A DNA stretch of 64,000 nucleotides from Spisula solida (Eukaryota; Mollusca; Bivalvia; Venerida; Mactridae): contig OX365945.1 of assembly GCA_947247005.1 (NCBI GenBank), forward strand, positions 33,658,551 to 33,722,550. Direction: 5' to 3'. The first letter of the stretch is position 1. The number at the start of each line of letters is the position of its first letter. The notes beneath the pieces were generated by a model. It ran no database searches. It was not told where the DNA came from and worked only from the letters and a program-made list of their open reading frames with translations. Position numbers and translations under genes: made by a program. This document shows, in pieces, positions 1 to 12,389 of the stretch.

Positions 1-270
1 CTGTCTAAGTTAAGTCGTGTGTCTGCAACGACATATCCACCATATATAACATCCTCAGATAGACGCATTCAACATTCATGATCAGCAACTAAGTTTGTAT
101 TATATCAAAAAAAAGATAACAATAAAAACTATGGTGATGCTTTTATGTATGTGGGGTAAAATCGTTTAAACTGTACATTGTCCCTTAGGCGCAACAAGGT
201 TGTATCTCACTATATAGTCTAGTGTTGCGCCAAAGTAAAGACATGTTAGTGGGGTTGTTACTTACCTTAG

Positions 271-393
271 GTCATACCAGAACTGAACTGTGAAACAGAT
301 CATGATGATGATGATGATGAAATGCAGAATGATGACCCTCCTACATTTGTTGAGACAATTACAAGATTTAGACGAAATGCAGTACACCCAATG
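271..393 (+). CDS. Unknown acidic gene, visible exon 1
   Basis: This exon starts after TTAG at 267-270 (phase 0) or after CCAG at 277-280, and ends at ATG|GTAAGA. It encodes a run of five Asp after His, then DDPPTFVETITRFRRNAVHPM in outline. The Asp run comes from a short GAT microsatellite at 304-318. The acceptor choice is uncertain. Confidence 0.65.
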
Positions 394-3300
394 GTAAGAT
401 TTGACATGTGAAGTATGAAAATATACAATGCCACACTTAGAAATTCCCAGACTGGTGAATTATTCGTACGTCAACCATCAATTATTTACTAGTTGTTTTT
501 TGGGGTTTTTATTTTATAAATAAGCCATAGTCGTAGGCAAAAACTGGCAATATGATGAAACAAGACATATTGAATTAACATTTCATTATCATTTTGGACG
601 TAATATATGCATTTATTATTTAACCTCCATCAAAGATGAGGGGTATATAGCTTTTTATGCTTTTATTTGCACATGCATGTTTGTCGGTTTCATATCATTA
701 ACTCGAGAATGATTCTTAGGTCCCAACCTCAAACTTTATAAGGAGGTTGGTCATTAATTGTAGATGATTCATAATAGTGATTCTGTAGTCAGTAGATTTG
801 TTTTAAATATGACCTTTCCTTGTACAACTTAATTGCTCTTAAATGTCTCTTGGCCTTCAGCAATTTACAAACAAAGGATCTGTGAATGGAGTGAATGTGT
901 TGTAAATATGACCTTTACCTTATATAACTTAATTGCTCCTAAACTTTATATATCTTCAGCACTTTACAAATATTGGTACTTATTCCTTTTCAATAAAAAG
1001 AGACTATTCGTCAAGAGAGCGTGTCTGGTAACCAAAAAAATCTAATAATCCATTATGTCTCACAATTTTAGAAGTTAGAAGAAAAGGTTGAAAACAAGTT
1101 TTCGTTCTGCCTTTATTTTGTGACTTTGAAGTCATCATAAATAGGGTTTATTAATAAGGATGGCAACGAGTACCAAAATCTCTTTTATCGTAATGATTTC
1201 AGAATAATGTAAGAAGATTTTAGAAATAACCATTGTTCTTATTCATCAGTGTATATACCTGTAAGCACACTAGTCATTGTGATGACTTTTCAGTAAACCG
1301 AAATTAAATTCATTTAAATATGAGGGAATGCTTTTGTTTCAATTGTAGACACCCAACAACGAGAACCAGACTAACACACATGACATGTTGACCTCAGAAA
1401 GTACAATTAAGGATGAGGATAAAGCAATTCATGATGCTTTTGCACAATACCAGCTCCGTAGGACGACAACTAAGGAAACACATGTATGTTAACTTTACAA
1501 CAGTTCAGTACATTCAGTTGTTTAGATTTATTTAACTGATTATACTTTGTCTTGTGTTTAACACGATTTCTGTTCATCGCCTTAATTAAACACTAGGCGG
1601 AGGTTAATAAACAGGAACGCTTGCACAAAATATTCAATAAACACTATAAATTGTACTTTCAATTTGAACCACAGAGACAATGTATTGCCACACAACCCAT
1701 GTGGCACAAATTTTACAATTCAACTTTCACTTGTGTTCCAGGAAAGTGATGGATCTGATGACGAAACGTTTGTCCATCCCCGAGCAAAATTCAATACAAC
1801 TAAACTACGCAATGAACTTGGATTGTTGAGGCATAAATTACAGGTAATGGTAAAAACCCTTACCACGCCATGTCTGTTTAGCCTTTCTATATGGAGATGC
1901 AATTCTCTCGGATGATACAATCAGGGAAATCTTCGCTCAGGTTCATAACTATATTAGAACAACAGATTGTTTTGAAACATAGCATTTCTCCCTATACCCA
2001 CTGTAAATCTAACTGCATGAACTATTTGACACTATATGTATGTCTATATCATATGTATACTGTTTTTTACTCATTGAAACCAACCACATGTCCAGTTCGT
2101 ATTCGTAGTCATATCACTACGTATATATTTCACTATCTTAATTCTATCAAATTCTCTACTCAATGCTTATTCCTCCCCCTATTACCAACTATTCCTTGCT
2201 ATTTAGTAGGAACGAGTTTCTAAAAAAGCTTACTATTCAATCCTTGATTTGTGAAAATCAATGTTTGTTAAATGTTTCGTGAAAATAAAAAAACTGTTTC
2301 AACTTATGTTAATTACAATTTGGGAGAGATATAATTAATATATTTATTGCTAGATCAATCAAAAAAGTTCTTGCTATTTCATGTTACCCCTTTTATATTG
2401 TTTCAGTATAACAACCAGCTTCTACACAATACAATTCAATAGTCCTGCTCGTCTGTGGTTATACTTAGCTGTTTTATCATGCATACCTGGCTGCAAATGA
2501 ATTAAAAATTGATTTTGCACCAAAAATCTACCAATTTTCTCTTTACGATGTACTTTAATTCCTTTTAAAATGGTACAGTTGCGGCTTAATTGGAAAATCA
2601 CATTGAAATTGGAACGTCACGTAATGACAATTATGTCGTCATGTATTAAACGTACATTGTAATGCCTGTTGAAGTTTCGTTTCTTTCTCTGTGTGGTACT
2701 GGAACCAGCATTGTTATTTTCACTGATGAATATCTTGATAATTCATTGATAAGCATAAAATAAAGTATTCTATTGTTCTTTTATCCATAATATAATTATA
2801 ATTTTATATAAATTTATCAGCACTTTCGAGGCAAAGAGCTTTAGATCTACACATGCCTCATAGTTACACATAATTGTTTGAAGTCCATTATTAGACTCGC
2901 TTTCTCATTATCTATTCATATACAGGAGAACGTCAATGAAGAAGAACTGTTTGATCATCCACCTCCAGTGATGCCAAACATAGAAATACCCCCATCTGTG
3001 GACGACCCACCCGAGTTACTCATCCCTCACATAGTAACAAGATTCAGAATAAATGCTATTGAGACAGCAGTAAGATAGTATACTATTGTACCATTGTTAA
3101 TACACTTCAAACATATTCTACACTTAGAGGCACTTATAACTGTGCACTTTCTCAAATCTCACTATCTCAGTATTTAGTGGGTATATTTTGTTGAAATTTG
3201 CAGTAAGCGTTGTTAAAAGATGCGTGATAATAGTTTAGCACATTTCATTTCATAACACACATGATTTAGGAAACGCTAGCACATTATTAAGCTTTGCGTG

Positions 3301-5864
3301 AAATTGTGAATTCACGAAATCTGCTCCGGTTTAAAGCGCACAGTTTTCCAACAGTTAACAACATGTCCTTCTGGGCGTTTAAGTTATGCAATGTTGTCGC
3401 ATTGACGTCATATTTGAAGGGCAATCTCCGTGACAGTTGGTCCTAGCAAAATATGCCGCACGTATCCAGATACGTTGAAATTGGACCAGCCATTGCAGAG
3501 AAATGACGTTGACAAATTTTAACAATGAAAGGATAGACAGTCAGGTAGAATATGGCTCCAAATATCTACAGGGGCTTTAATGGTTGCATGACACATAATT
3601 TAACTTTTGGAACGCCAAAATTAATTATATTCCAACAGTAACACTGAGACGCCTGTGTTGATAAACGCGACGTCGTGGCGTCATTATAGACACATATTTT
3701 ATTTTGTGTTTTATTGGGTTAACGGGTAATGCATTTAATGAAAACTACCACGTGTTATTTTATTTCCCGCTGTTTCACGATTTTCTCGTGCAATTCGTTG
3801 AATTGTTAGTTTCACAGTCCAATGGGCAATATTCATTGAACCGTAATATCTAAATATTAGATTACGTTGTGCGTCGACTAACAACCAATTACACAAAATT
3901 TCGTTAAAAAATATTGACAAACAAAAATGTTATTAGGAATTGAAAAGTGCACAGTTATAAGTGCCTCTTAGTGTACATAATGACCAAGTACTGTAATAGA
4001 TGATTTGGAACCATTTCTGAATTTGCAGTTATATTGTCCAAACGAGATCCAAACAATTTAGAATCTACTTGAATATGTCAAAAGGCTATTGCACAAAATG
4101 ATATCTTTGGATTGGTACTATAATTAATTATGTGTAGTTGTGTACCACTGAGTTTTCGTAATATTAATATGTACAGATTTATATAATCACATGTATGTAT
4201 CTATAACGAAGGCTAAATATAGACAATATACTAAGTGAGGTCATGGGGAGAATGTTAAGTTATCCCGAGTAACTGTAGTTATTGAGGAGAAAACGTGGCC
4301 TAGGAGAATGTTTCCGATGAAAGCGTTATATAGTATAGACGAAGAACAAAGAACAAGAACAGACCCATAACTCTGATCTACATTTTTCAAGAATTAATGC
4401 CCCTTATTGGACTTAGAAAATAAAATCATTGGTTAAGTTTTGTGTTTAGGTCCACTTTTCTCCTAAACTATTACTTCTTTCAAACTTTCAGCACTTGTTT
4501 ACCATCAATACCTGACCATGTCAAGCAAGACCCATAACACTGATCTGCATTTTGCAAGAGCTATTGCCCCTTTTTGGACTTAGAAAATGTCTTGGTTAAG
4601 TTTAATGTTTAGATTAACGTTTCCATAAAGTAGCAAAGCTATTGCTTTGAAATTTGCTGCATATTTTTTCACCATTATTACCTCACTTTTTTAAGCAAGT
4701 CCCAAACTCTGCCCTACGTTACAGTGACAATGATCAGATGAACGTCTGCATCTGCAAGGCGGTGCTCGAGTTCATATTTTATTTCGACCGGAGAGGACTA
4801 TAGGTTTGCCGTCCGTCCGTCAGTCCGTCCGTCAGTCCAAGCTAGGTTTATGAAACTTGATATATGGATAGGGGGCAATAAGGGAATAATGCACATCTAA
4901 AAATATTTTGATTCTGTCAAAAATTGTGGTTGCTATGGCAACAGAAAGAGTGAAAATATGCCCAAATCTGGATCCTGCCATAACTCAAACAGTGTCTAAG
5001 CTAGGTTTATGAAACTTAATATGTGGATAGGGGACAATAAGGGGATTATGCACGTCTAACAATATTTTGATTCTGACAAAAATTGTGGTTGCTATGACAA
5101 CAGAAAGAGTGAAAATATGCCCAAATCTGGATCCTGCCATAACTCAAACAGTTTCCAAGCTAGGTTTATGAAACTTAATATGTGGATAGGGGGCAATAAG
5201 GGGATAATGCACGTCCCTTGCTATGGCAACAGAAACATTGAAAATGGCCTCAAACCTGTAGGGGACTTCTGTATTGCTTGCAATTCTTAATTACTTGTTT
5301 AAACATGTTTTACTAAATACACAGGAAGATGTGTCGACTGAAGACAAAACTCTCCAAGAAAATTGTGACAGTACCAATGATGACAATGCAGAGGTAGTAT
5401 GGATGTGTTTGTCCTTTCACTTCATATTGATATGATAATTTGTTGTTTTAAGAGATAATGATAATTAGTTTACTTAAAACAATTAGAATTAAGCTATAAT
5501 TTCAGTGCTCATTTTCTTTTTACTCACCGTCTACCTTACACTTGAGCAGTAGAAATATGTGGAGAGACATATTGACTTCTCACTCCACTTTGTCCTTCCA
5601 TTTATAATCTGTTTTTAGTCCTGTAGATACTGGTTACAACGTTTGGTCAGTGTTTGAAATAGTCTTACAAACCATGTTTATATGGATAAAATGATATTGA
5701 TTATGTTTAGTGCTCATGCTTTACAAATAACCATAGTTATTTAAAATCCTTTCAATTACAGTTTTGTACCTGTCGTTATTGTGATATGCTTAAAGTTTGA
5801 AATGAGTTTGAAATTGAATTTGCATTGTATATTTCAGAATGTGGCTAGTGAGACTGTGTGTTAA
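271..5864 (+). CDS. 3' part of an unrecognised acidic multi-exon protein gene (6 exons)
   Basis: Six exons can be joined in one frame: 271-393, 1349-1483, 1742-1843, 2926-3069, 5325-5393 and 5838-5864, ending in TAA. Every junction is GT/AG and every intron is phase 0, and each exon length is a multiple of three. The 157 visible residues are hydrophilic and rich in Asp, Glu, Asn and Pro, with no membrane segment, which suits a cytoplasmic tail or a disordered C-terminus. Exons 1 and 4 share a pattern: DDPP, then a hydrophobic patch, then TRFR-x-NA. I do not recognise the family and assign no function. The 5' part lies left of the window. The third intron after exon 2926-3069 carries a TIR element and a 180-bp repeat array. 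Confidence 0.72.
625..770 (+). repeat. Decayed copy of the 'CCATCTTTGATGAGGGG' dispersed repeat
   Basis: It carries degraded versions of the family landmarks: CTCCATCAAAGATGAGGGG, GCACATG, AACTCGAGAATG, CAAACTTTATAAGGAGG and GTAGATGATTC. It lies in the first visible intron of the acidic gene. Confidence 0.55.
1349..1483 (+). CDS. Unknown acidic gene, visible exon 2
   Basis: Acceptor AATTGTAG, donor CAT|GTATGT, 45 codons, phase 0 on both sides. It encodes a hydrophilic stretch beginning TPNNENQTNTHD and ending RRTTTKETH. No stop interrupts it. Confidence 0.7.
1742..1843 (+). CDS. Unknown acidic gene, visible exon 3
   Basis: Acceptor TGTTCCAG, donor CAG|GTAATG, 34 codons, phase 0. It encodes ESDGSDDETFVHPRAKF, then KLRNELGLLRHKLQ, whose leucine spacing suggests a short amphipathic helix. 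Confidence 0.75.
2926..3069 (+). CDS. Unknown acidic gene, visible exon 4
   Basis: Acceptor CATATACAG, donor GCA|GTAAGA, 48 codons, phase 0. Proline- and acid-rich start (NEEELFDHPPPVMP), then DDPPELLIPHIVTRFRINA, which resembles the end of the first visible exon. Confidence 0.75.
3121..3973. mobile_element. TIR element, 853 bp, TA target duplication (family A, copy 1)
   Basis: It starts CACTTAGAGGCACTTATAAC and ends with the near-perfect inverse, GTTATAAGTGCCTCTTAGTG, with TA on both sides (3119-3120, 3974-3975). The TIR is about 30 bases with one mismatch. No transposase frame is visible, so it is probably non-autonomous and of Tc1/mariner type by its TA target. It lies 51 bases after the exon donor at 3070. 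A near-identical copy is at 8309-9160. Confidence 0.85.
4805..5265. repeat. Tandem ~178-bp repeat array, about 2.5 units
   Basis: After a GTCCGTCCGTCAGTCC stretch, the unit AAGCTAGGTTTATGAAACTT...GGGGCAATAAGG...TTGTGGTTGCTATGGCAACAG repeats three times, the last one truncated. It fills the intron just before the exon at 5325. Confidence 0.75.
5325..5393 (+). CDS. Unknown acidic gene, visible exon 5
   Basis: Acceptor AATACACAG, donor GAG|GTAGTA, 23 codons, phase 0, very acidic (EDVSTEDKT...NDDNAE). The donor is weaker than the others. Confidence 0.65.
5838..5864 (+). CDS. Unknown acidic gene, terminal exon and stop
   Basis: Acceptor TATATTTCAG, then eight codons NVASETVC and TAA. The short terminal exon continues into untranslated sequence. 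A possible polyadenylation signal AATAAA lies at 6464-6469, about 600 bases downstream. Confidence 0.6.
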   Translation, partial: NVASETVC

Positions 5865-6490
5865 TTCCTTGACAGTTTAGAAGGAATTCCTTACCTTCAA
5901 CGTCATGACTTTTTAAAAAGTTTTTTTGTTACCGTGTGTCCCTTTGTTGTACAAACTTTGACGTTTTAAAGTTACAAAGCATGTATTTTCTTTTTATTAC
6001 TTATTTGTTACTTTGTCTTCATTAATTATTTTGTGTTGCTACCTGAAATCAAGTGCTTCGTAGTTGGCTTTAGTTAATGATACATTTTTAAAAATGCCCA
6101 CATCGTAGATTTGTTTTAGTATTTTAAAGCAGACAACTTAAATATGTGTAGTTAACGTAATCGTGTGTTTAGATTTTCTTGATTCGTGTGCTTTGATGTT
6201 ATTATGTGAAATTCTCTGTCGTGATACAGATGTTCCCCATTTTCTGTTCAAATTCAAACAAGTTGTGTTGAGCCTTGCCATACGTACCTTGCATGGTGTT
6301 TGTGGGTTCATAAGGCACTGGTCAACACGGCATCGGTGTGTACATTTACAATGTCTATGTTGTCTGTACGAGTATCATGTGACAGTAAACTATTGTGTGT
6401 GTACTTCAATAATATTGAGAATTTGAATCTATAACTACAATTGTTTTTGTATATTATAATCAGAATAAATCTTACTAAAACCCAGTTGCA
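5865..6490 (+). other. Probable 3' untranslated region of the acidic gene
   Basis: T-rich sequence without a supported reading frame follows the TAA. The first clear AATAAA is at 6464-6469. The extent is inferred from that motif only. Confidence 0.35.
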
Positions 6491-6584
6491 CTATTTTCTG
6501 AATCCCACATTTTATCAGTATCTTTCAATATCATCGTATTCATTGCAATCCCAATCATCTTGGTTGCATTTTGTGAATCTTAAA

Positions 6585-8171
6585 TATGCTCCCATCTTTG
6601 ATGAGGGGGGATATTGCATTGCACAAGTCGGTCCGTCTGTCTGTCGGTTTGTCTGTCTGTCACTAGACCAAATGGTTTCCGTTCAGTAACCCAAGAACGC
6701 TTTGTCCTAGGATTTTCAAACTTTACATTGAGGTTGGTCATCAACTGTACGAGAGGTGTCCCACTTATATTTGAACACCGTTCAATATCCGATATTTTCA
6801 TGTTAACCCAATATAAATGAAATGACTCTTTTGAACCGTAAAAAATAATGTGTCAGGTAACATGTGCACTCACTGTTTGGTTTGTTTGCAATATGATTCG
6901 AGTCCAAATCACCAATTTTGTAGAGGGTGTGGCGTTTGGCTTTTTGAAGGCTGAATGCTCCTTAAGAAGCACCAATAATGTGTTAATAGATCATGGATAT
7001 ACCGTTTCTGTGAAGACTTTTAGTACTGTTTGTCCCTAGAAGGGTGCTTTACGTTCTGTTGCTCTAATATGTGCAATGACACAAAATATTAAAACATATG
7101 CCAAAAATTGACGATTCCTTCAAAAGTCGTACCCATTGGTTATATGATAACTAGGATATATCCAATAACCAAAATGGTGGTTGCAATGAAGGTAGAAGTA
7201 TCCTCCGAAACTATTAATCAAGTAATTTCAAAAATGGCGAATGCCAAGCTCTGAAAAACGGTCGGTGTTCACCATCGCTTTTACCACGGATTTACACTAG
7301 ATCTCATGTATTCTTTGCATTTACCAAAAAAATCCAAGGGAGACAATCGTCTTTAACCCCAGTACATGCTGCAACGAAACGGTAATTTCGATAACTTTGT
7401 CCCCTCTGTTGGGATAATGCTTAATCATTGAGATATAACGGTAACACAACATATTGCTATTTGAGAAATGTCTACAAGACTATCAAAAAGCTAACATTCG
7501 TTAAGCAACGTGAGTTCCCACCCGGTTGCATGACTTGTGCTGTTGTTTGTTAAAACTAATAAAATAGAACTCATATGTATTCTACAAAGGGAAAAATAAG
7601 CGCACAGGAATATGCTTCTAACGTTTGATATAGTGTTTGGACAAAATGTTTGCCACATCTCGTTCCTGACGAAAATGCCTGGAACATGGTGTTTTGGTCA
7701 AGACTCAGCTTTATACGTACCCCACCACAATCACGCTATTCGATACCTTAAGAACACAAATTCCAAGTATATTACACCAGAATAGTGAATGCCGAAGTCT
7801 TACAATCCTGTATTCATAAACCTTGGAATCTTAACGATAAAGCAGCATTGATTATACTCGATCAATGTTAACACCATCAATTGGGATTTTCTTTCTTAAA
7901 AAAGCTCAATTCGATGCCCCTACAAAAGTGTTGATTTGGAGTCTAATTAAAAAGAAAAAAAAACAATGAGTGCATAATTATGTTAGTTTACACATTAATA
8001 TACATGGCTGTATAGAGTCATTTTGATTATAGCGTGTCAGCATGAAAATATCGGATGTTCAACGGTGTTCAAATATAAGTGGGGCACCTCTCGTATATGA
8101 TTGTGAGGTCAAGGTCATTGTAACCTTTGCCATTTCTGACTATTGGGCTGCCGTGGGGCAAACATCTCTTG
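6585..8171 (+). repeat. 'ATGCTCCCATCTTTGATGAGG' dispersed repeat, split by a TIR element
   Basis: The 5' part (6585-6749) carries CCATCTTTGATGAGGGG, the CTGTCTGTC run, ACCAAATGGTTTCCGTTCA and the GAGGTTGGTCATCAACTGTA landmark. The 3' part (8094-8171) resumes with TGTGAGGTCAAGGTCA, CCATTTCTGACTATTGGGC and ACATCTCTTGTT. The two halves join across the element at 6750-8093. Confidence 0.8.
6750..8093. mobile_element. 1.34-kb TIR element nested in the dispersed repeat (family B)
   Basis: It starts CGAGAGGTGTCCCACTTATA and ends TATAAGTGGGGCACCTCTCG, with TA at 6748-6749 and 8094-8095. The TIR runs about 52 bases through AATATCCGATATTTTCATG / CATGAAAATATCGGATGTT. Only short frames lie inside and none resembles a transposase to me. 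Its insertion splits a recognisable host repeat, so its ends are unambiguous. Confidence 0.85.
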
Positions 8172-8308
8172 TTCCATTTAAAATAGTACATGTATGAAAA
8201 TGTAACACCGGTCCTGTTGAACATTAGGAATCGAATCCGTTTCACCTGGCTAGATGGTCGTGTAAGTCGGGTTACCAATATTTAATTAATACATGCACCT
8301 TACAATTA

Positions 8309-9160
8309 CACTTAGAGGCACTTATAACTGTGCACTTTCTCAAATCTAACTATCTCAGTATTTAGAGGGTATATTTTGTTGAAATTTGCAGTAAGCGTTG
8401 TTAAAAGATGCGTGATAATAGTTTAGCACATTTCATTTCATAACACACATGATTTAGGAAACGCTAGCACATTATTAAGCTTTGCGTGAAATTGTGAATT
8501 CACGAAATCTGCTCCGGTTTAAAGCGCACAGTTTTCCAACAGTTAACAACATGTCCTTCTGGGCGTTTACGTTATGCAATGTTGTCGCATTGACGTCATA
8601 TTTGAAGGGCAATCTCCGTGACAGTTGGTCCAAGCATAACATGCCGCACGTATCCAGATACGTTGAAATTGGACCAGCCATTGCAGAGAAATGACGTTGA
8701 CAAATTTTAACAATGAAAGGATAGACAGTCAGGTAGAATATGGCTCCAAATATCTACAGGGGCTTTAATGGTTGCATGACACATAATTTAACTTTTGGAA
8801 CGCCAAAATTAATTATATTCCAACAGTAACACTGAGACGCCTGTGTTGATAAACGCGACGTCATGGCGTCATTATAGACACATATTTTATTTTGTGTTTT
8901 ATTGGGTTAACGGGTAATGCATTTAATGAAACTACCACGTGTTATTTTATTTCCCGCTGTTTCACGATTTTCTCGTGCAATTCGTTGAATTGTTAGTTTC
9001 ACAGTCCAATGGGCAATATTCATTGAACCGTAATATTTAAATATTAGATTACGTTGTGCGTCGACTAACAACCAATTACACAAAATTTCGTTAAAAAATA
9101 TTGACAAACAAAAACGTTATTAGGAATTGAAAAGTGCACAGTTATAAGTGCCTCTTAGTG
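8309..9160. mobile_element. TIR element, 852 bp (family A, copy 2)
   Basis: Same orientation and nearly the same sequence as 3121-3973, with roughly a dozen differences seen by eye. TA flanks it at 8307-8308 and 9161-9162. The small open frames inside are not conserved with any protein I know. Confidence 0.87.
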
Positions 9161-9162
9161 TA

Positions 9163-10260
9163 GAACGCGAATGTGTTCTGTCTTTCGGTATCCAGAAGAA
9201 CTCAAAGAACTTGAGAGACACAAGGCAATGTCAAGCAAAAGAATGTACACACACATGCGGTATAAAACAATTATCGAAATGCTAGATTTTTCTTCTAACC
9301 ATTTGGCAAATGCAATTACCAATGGGTGTGCATGTCACTTTAAACACTACTCTTATTCGTTTTCGATCATTCAATTATAAGAGGTTCTAATAGAGGTGAC
9401 GATAACAACAGAAACCTAAACTGAGTGCCATGCTGGTGAACACTGGTGTCATATGCATGTGGACGGTGGAAAAACGTGTGTATGGAATGAATATGTATGC
9501 AATTTTAAACATCGATGACATTTCTTGACTTAAATTAAATTTATTTATACACTAGTTCTGGTTGCCGTGGTAAGAAAAATTCATCTCATTATGTTTTTCT
9601 ATTATATTCAAGTATATGAATTATTAACATTCATTGAGCCAATTTCATGTGTTGTAAAGATGACATACGAGGGACATTCAAAAATAAACAGGACTATTGT
9701 AATAAAATCCGCATGGTTAAAAAATCAAAATATATATCACCAGAAAGCAGAATCCTTTTTCTGCATACAACTTTCCAATTATAAACGAAAATTATTACAC
9801 CGTCAAGGAGGTAAATGGGTCTAAACATTATCACTAACACTGACCCGGCGCACAAAATGATGTCACACTATTTTACACGGCGTAAGTGCTTCTCGTAGGG
9901 CTATATTCCATGAACAGAAAATGGGCCACCAAAGACAGAACACGAGTTTGCATTGCAAAACACACCATGGGTACAGGATACAAGATACAAGAAATTTTAT
10001 TTAAAGTCGGTTATGGCAAACAATATAACATTAGCTCGCAGAGCTATTTTCCGACAAACAATATGTAAATATAACAACACGATGTAAAGCAGCTATGGAA
10101 TAAAAGACATGGTAAATATTATCAAGCAATTGTTACAATATCAATGTTATGATCAAGGGACATAATCTAAGATGGCTAACAGCTAAAGTTGGTCAGAGTT
10201 ATTCCTCTTGGAAGAAAGTAACTTGAACCAGTAAAAGCGCCAGGCACAGCTTAAGATTAA
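9163..10260. other. Intergenic, nothing recognised
   Basis: AT-rich sequence with a few short open frames (for example 9567-9824 and 9886-10068) that show no family resemblance and no splice structure. I see no repeat landmarks here. Confidence 0.4.
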
Positions 10261-10264
10261 GATA

Positions 10265-10545
10265 AATCACAATAAAACTTACACAAAGCAAAATAAAGCA
10301 CATGACAAGAACAATAAAAGCATACACAAAGCAAAATAAAGCACATCAAAAGAACAATAAAAGCATACATAAAGCAAAATGAAGCACATCAAAAGCACAA
10401 CAAAAGCATACAAAAAGCAAAAAAAAAACATATCAAAAGCGCAATAAGAGCATGCATAAAGGAATATAAAGCACATAATTAAAACACAATAAAAGCATAC
10501 CTTAAGCAAAATAAAGCACACATAAAGCAAGCACAACTATAAATA
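10265..10545. repeat. Degenerate minisatellite, unit about 36-42 bp
   Basis: The phrases AAAGCAAAATAAAGCACAT and ACAATAAAAGCATAC alternate about seven times with drift. The apparent minus-strand frame across it is a repetitive Phe/Cys/Leu string produced by the array. Confidence 0.8.
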
Positions 10546-11204
10546 ACTTAGACCAAATGCATTCACATAAAAAATAAAGCACACATGAGAGATAGATAAT
10601 AAGACAAGGTAAAACATGTTTAGTAAACTGTTGAGATACAGAAAGCAAGCAGTATATGCAATCTCATGCATAAGTAAGATGAATAAATATTGGGTGCCAG
10701 CAGAAACTTACACCTTTTTCTATATAAACCAAGTTTCTACCATTCAATTTCATATATAAAATGGACAATGGGTAAGTTCAACGAAGGTAAATTCCTTCAG
10801 AAATGGTAGAAATACTCCGACAATCGCTGCCCAGCCACAGGTTTGAAAGATGGCATGCTGTTGCAGAGCAATGACCCTCCACATGCAGCAGCCATTAACG
10901 CGACCTTCTGAGAAGCGTAAAGGTTTTTGAGCTTTCCGACCATCCTTATTTGTCGAGCATTGTCCCTTGTGATTTTTATTCGTTTCCACGACTCTTAAAA
11001 TGCATTGCCGGAAAAATAGATCTCGGTTTGACTCATGTCTAGTACATGTATATGCACAGTGCACATAGGAATGATAATAATATCACATTTTAAAAATGAA
11101 TTATCCTATTGAAACTTCACATACGGTATATATCGGAGATGAATATACTGCAAGGGGATCAAAAGCTTGTTTCATTAAAATCTATTAAGCTCAATAAATA
11201 CAAA

Positions 11205-11485
11205 CTTTAGAATACAGATGCAGTCAGCAGGAAGCTCACTAAACACATGTCCTGGTACACAGAAGCAGACAAAAGTAAGTACAGCTAATACAAGTACTGC
11301 ATGGTACAAATATACAGTCAGAACAAACTTCAATAAATACAAGCATTAGAACACAGATGTAACCTGAAGGACATTCACTAAATACAAGTACATGTACTGA
11401 AACACAGATGCAGCCTGACGGAAATTACCTAATACAAGTACTAGAAACCAGATACAGCCAAAAGGAAGTTCACCGCCGTCAAGGG
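11205..11485. repeat. Degenerate ~60-bp tandem repeat
   Basis: Units contain ACACAGATG(C/T)AGC/ACCTGA..GGAA/ACATTCACTAAATACAAGTA, repeated about four to five times with heavy drift. Confidence 0.6.
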
Positions 11486-12389
11486 AAGAAATGCTGATAG
11501 AACAGAAAGGGTGCACACCAACTCGAATAAATAAAATAGCCAAAGAAATAAACATAAACGTGCACAATAAAAACCAAAGAACACCAACAACACTCAACTC
11601 TGGGCGAAAAACAGCAGCAGGAAATGACACGACATCAACAGTACCTGAGAGATGATATCCGGTGACAAACAGTAAAAAGTACAGGCAATAACAAGCCACA
11701 TTTTTAGACTAGGACCGCTTCTCACCAACCTCGAAAAAATAGTTTAAAATAGCAGCCTCAACGTCAATAACATAGAAGGGATCACAGTCTAAAACAACTT
11801 CTCAATACTAATGATAGTCTGCATCCAAGAACACTGGGTCTGGAATGTAGAACAACGCTACTTTTCAAACCTCGAACCGACACACGATTTCACTTGATCA
11901 AGTAGGTGTACGATAAGGACATGGGGTGGTCTTTGCTAAAGTCAGAGGTTATGATGGAACAGTGGTCCTCTGGAGTAAGGAGCTGTCTCATCAAGTAAAG
12001 TCCGTTGATACTGACAACTGTAGATTGAATATTGTACCCCTTAACTCCTGCCAATATGCCTTTTTAATATGAGTACATATAAGCCCTCAACAAATAGCAA
12101 TGAAGATAAGTGTAAATAGTTAAATACGCTATAATCCCGGGTGACATGAATTCGTCACTATACAGGCAAAACAGACAGGGACTTTCAGAAGTATGTCAAT
12201 GACCATTCTCTACAGCCAGGTGTAGCTTACAGCAGAAAGACACTTACTTTTCACACTGTTGAAAACGCACGTCCCAAATCGACTACTTGTTAGTCCATAT
12301 TACAAACACCGAAATACTAGAAACCTTGAAAACACATTTTAAAAATCGTGCCATACCCAAAACTGACACAGTGACTATAGAACCACTTA

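Noticed and set aside
10279..10536. 85-codon minus-strand frame rich in Phe, Cys and Leu
   Set aside because: It is the translation of the AAAGCAAAATAAAGCACAT minisatellite.
10750..11064. 104-codon minus-strand frame
   Set aside because: Mixed composition but no recognisable domain, no neighbouring exon and no upstream support.
11346..11699. 117-codon minus-strand frame with two hydrophobic stretches
   Set aside because: Half of it overlaps a degenerate tandem repeat and no homologous family or splice pattern is apparent; hydrophobicity alone is weak in AT-rich DNA.
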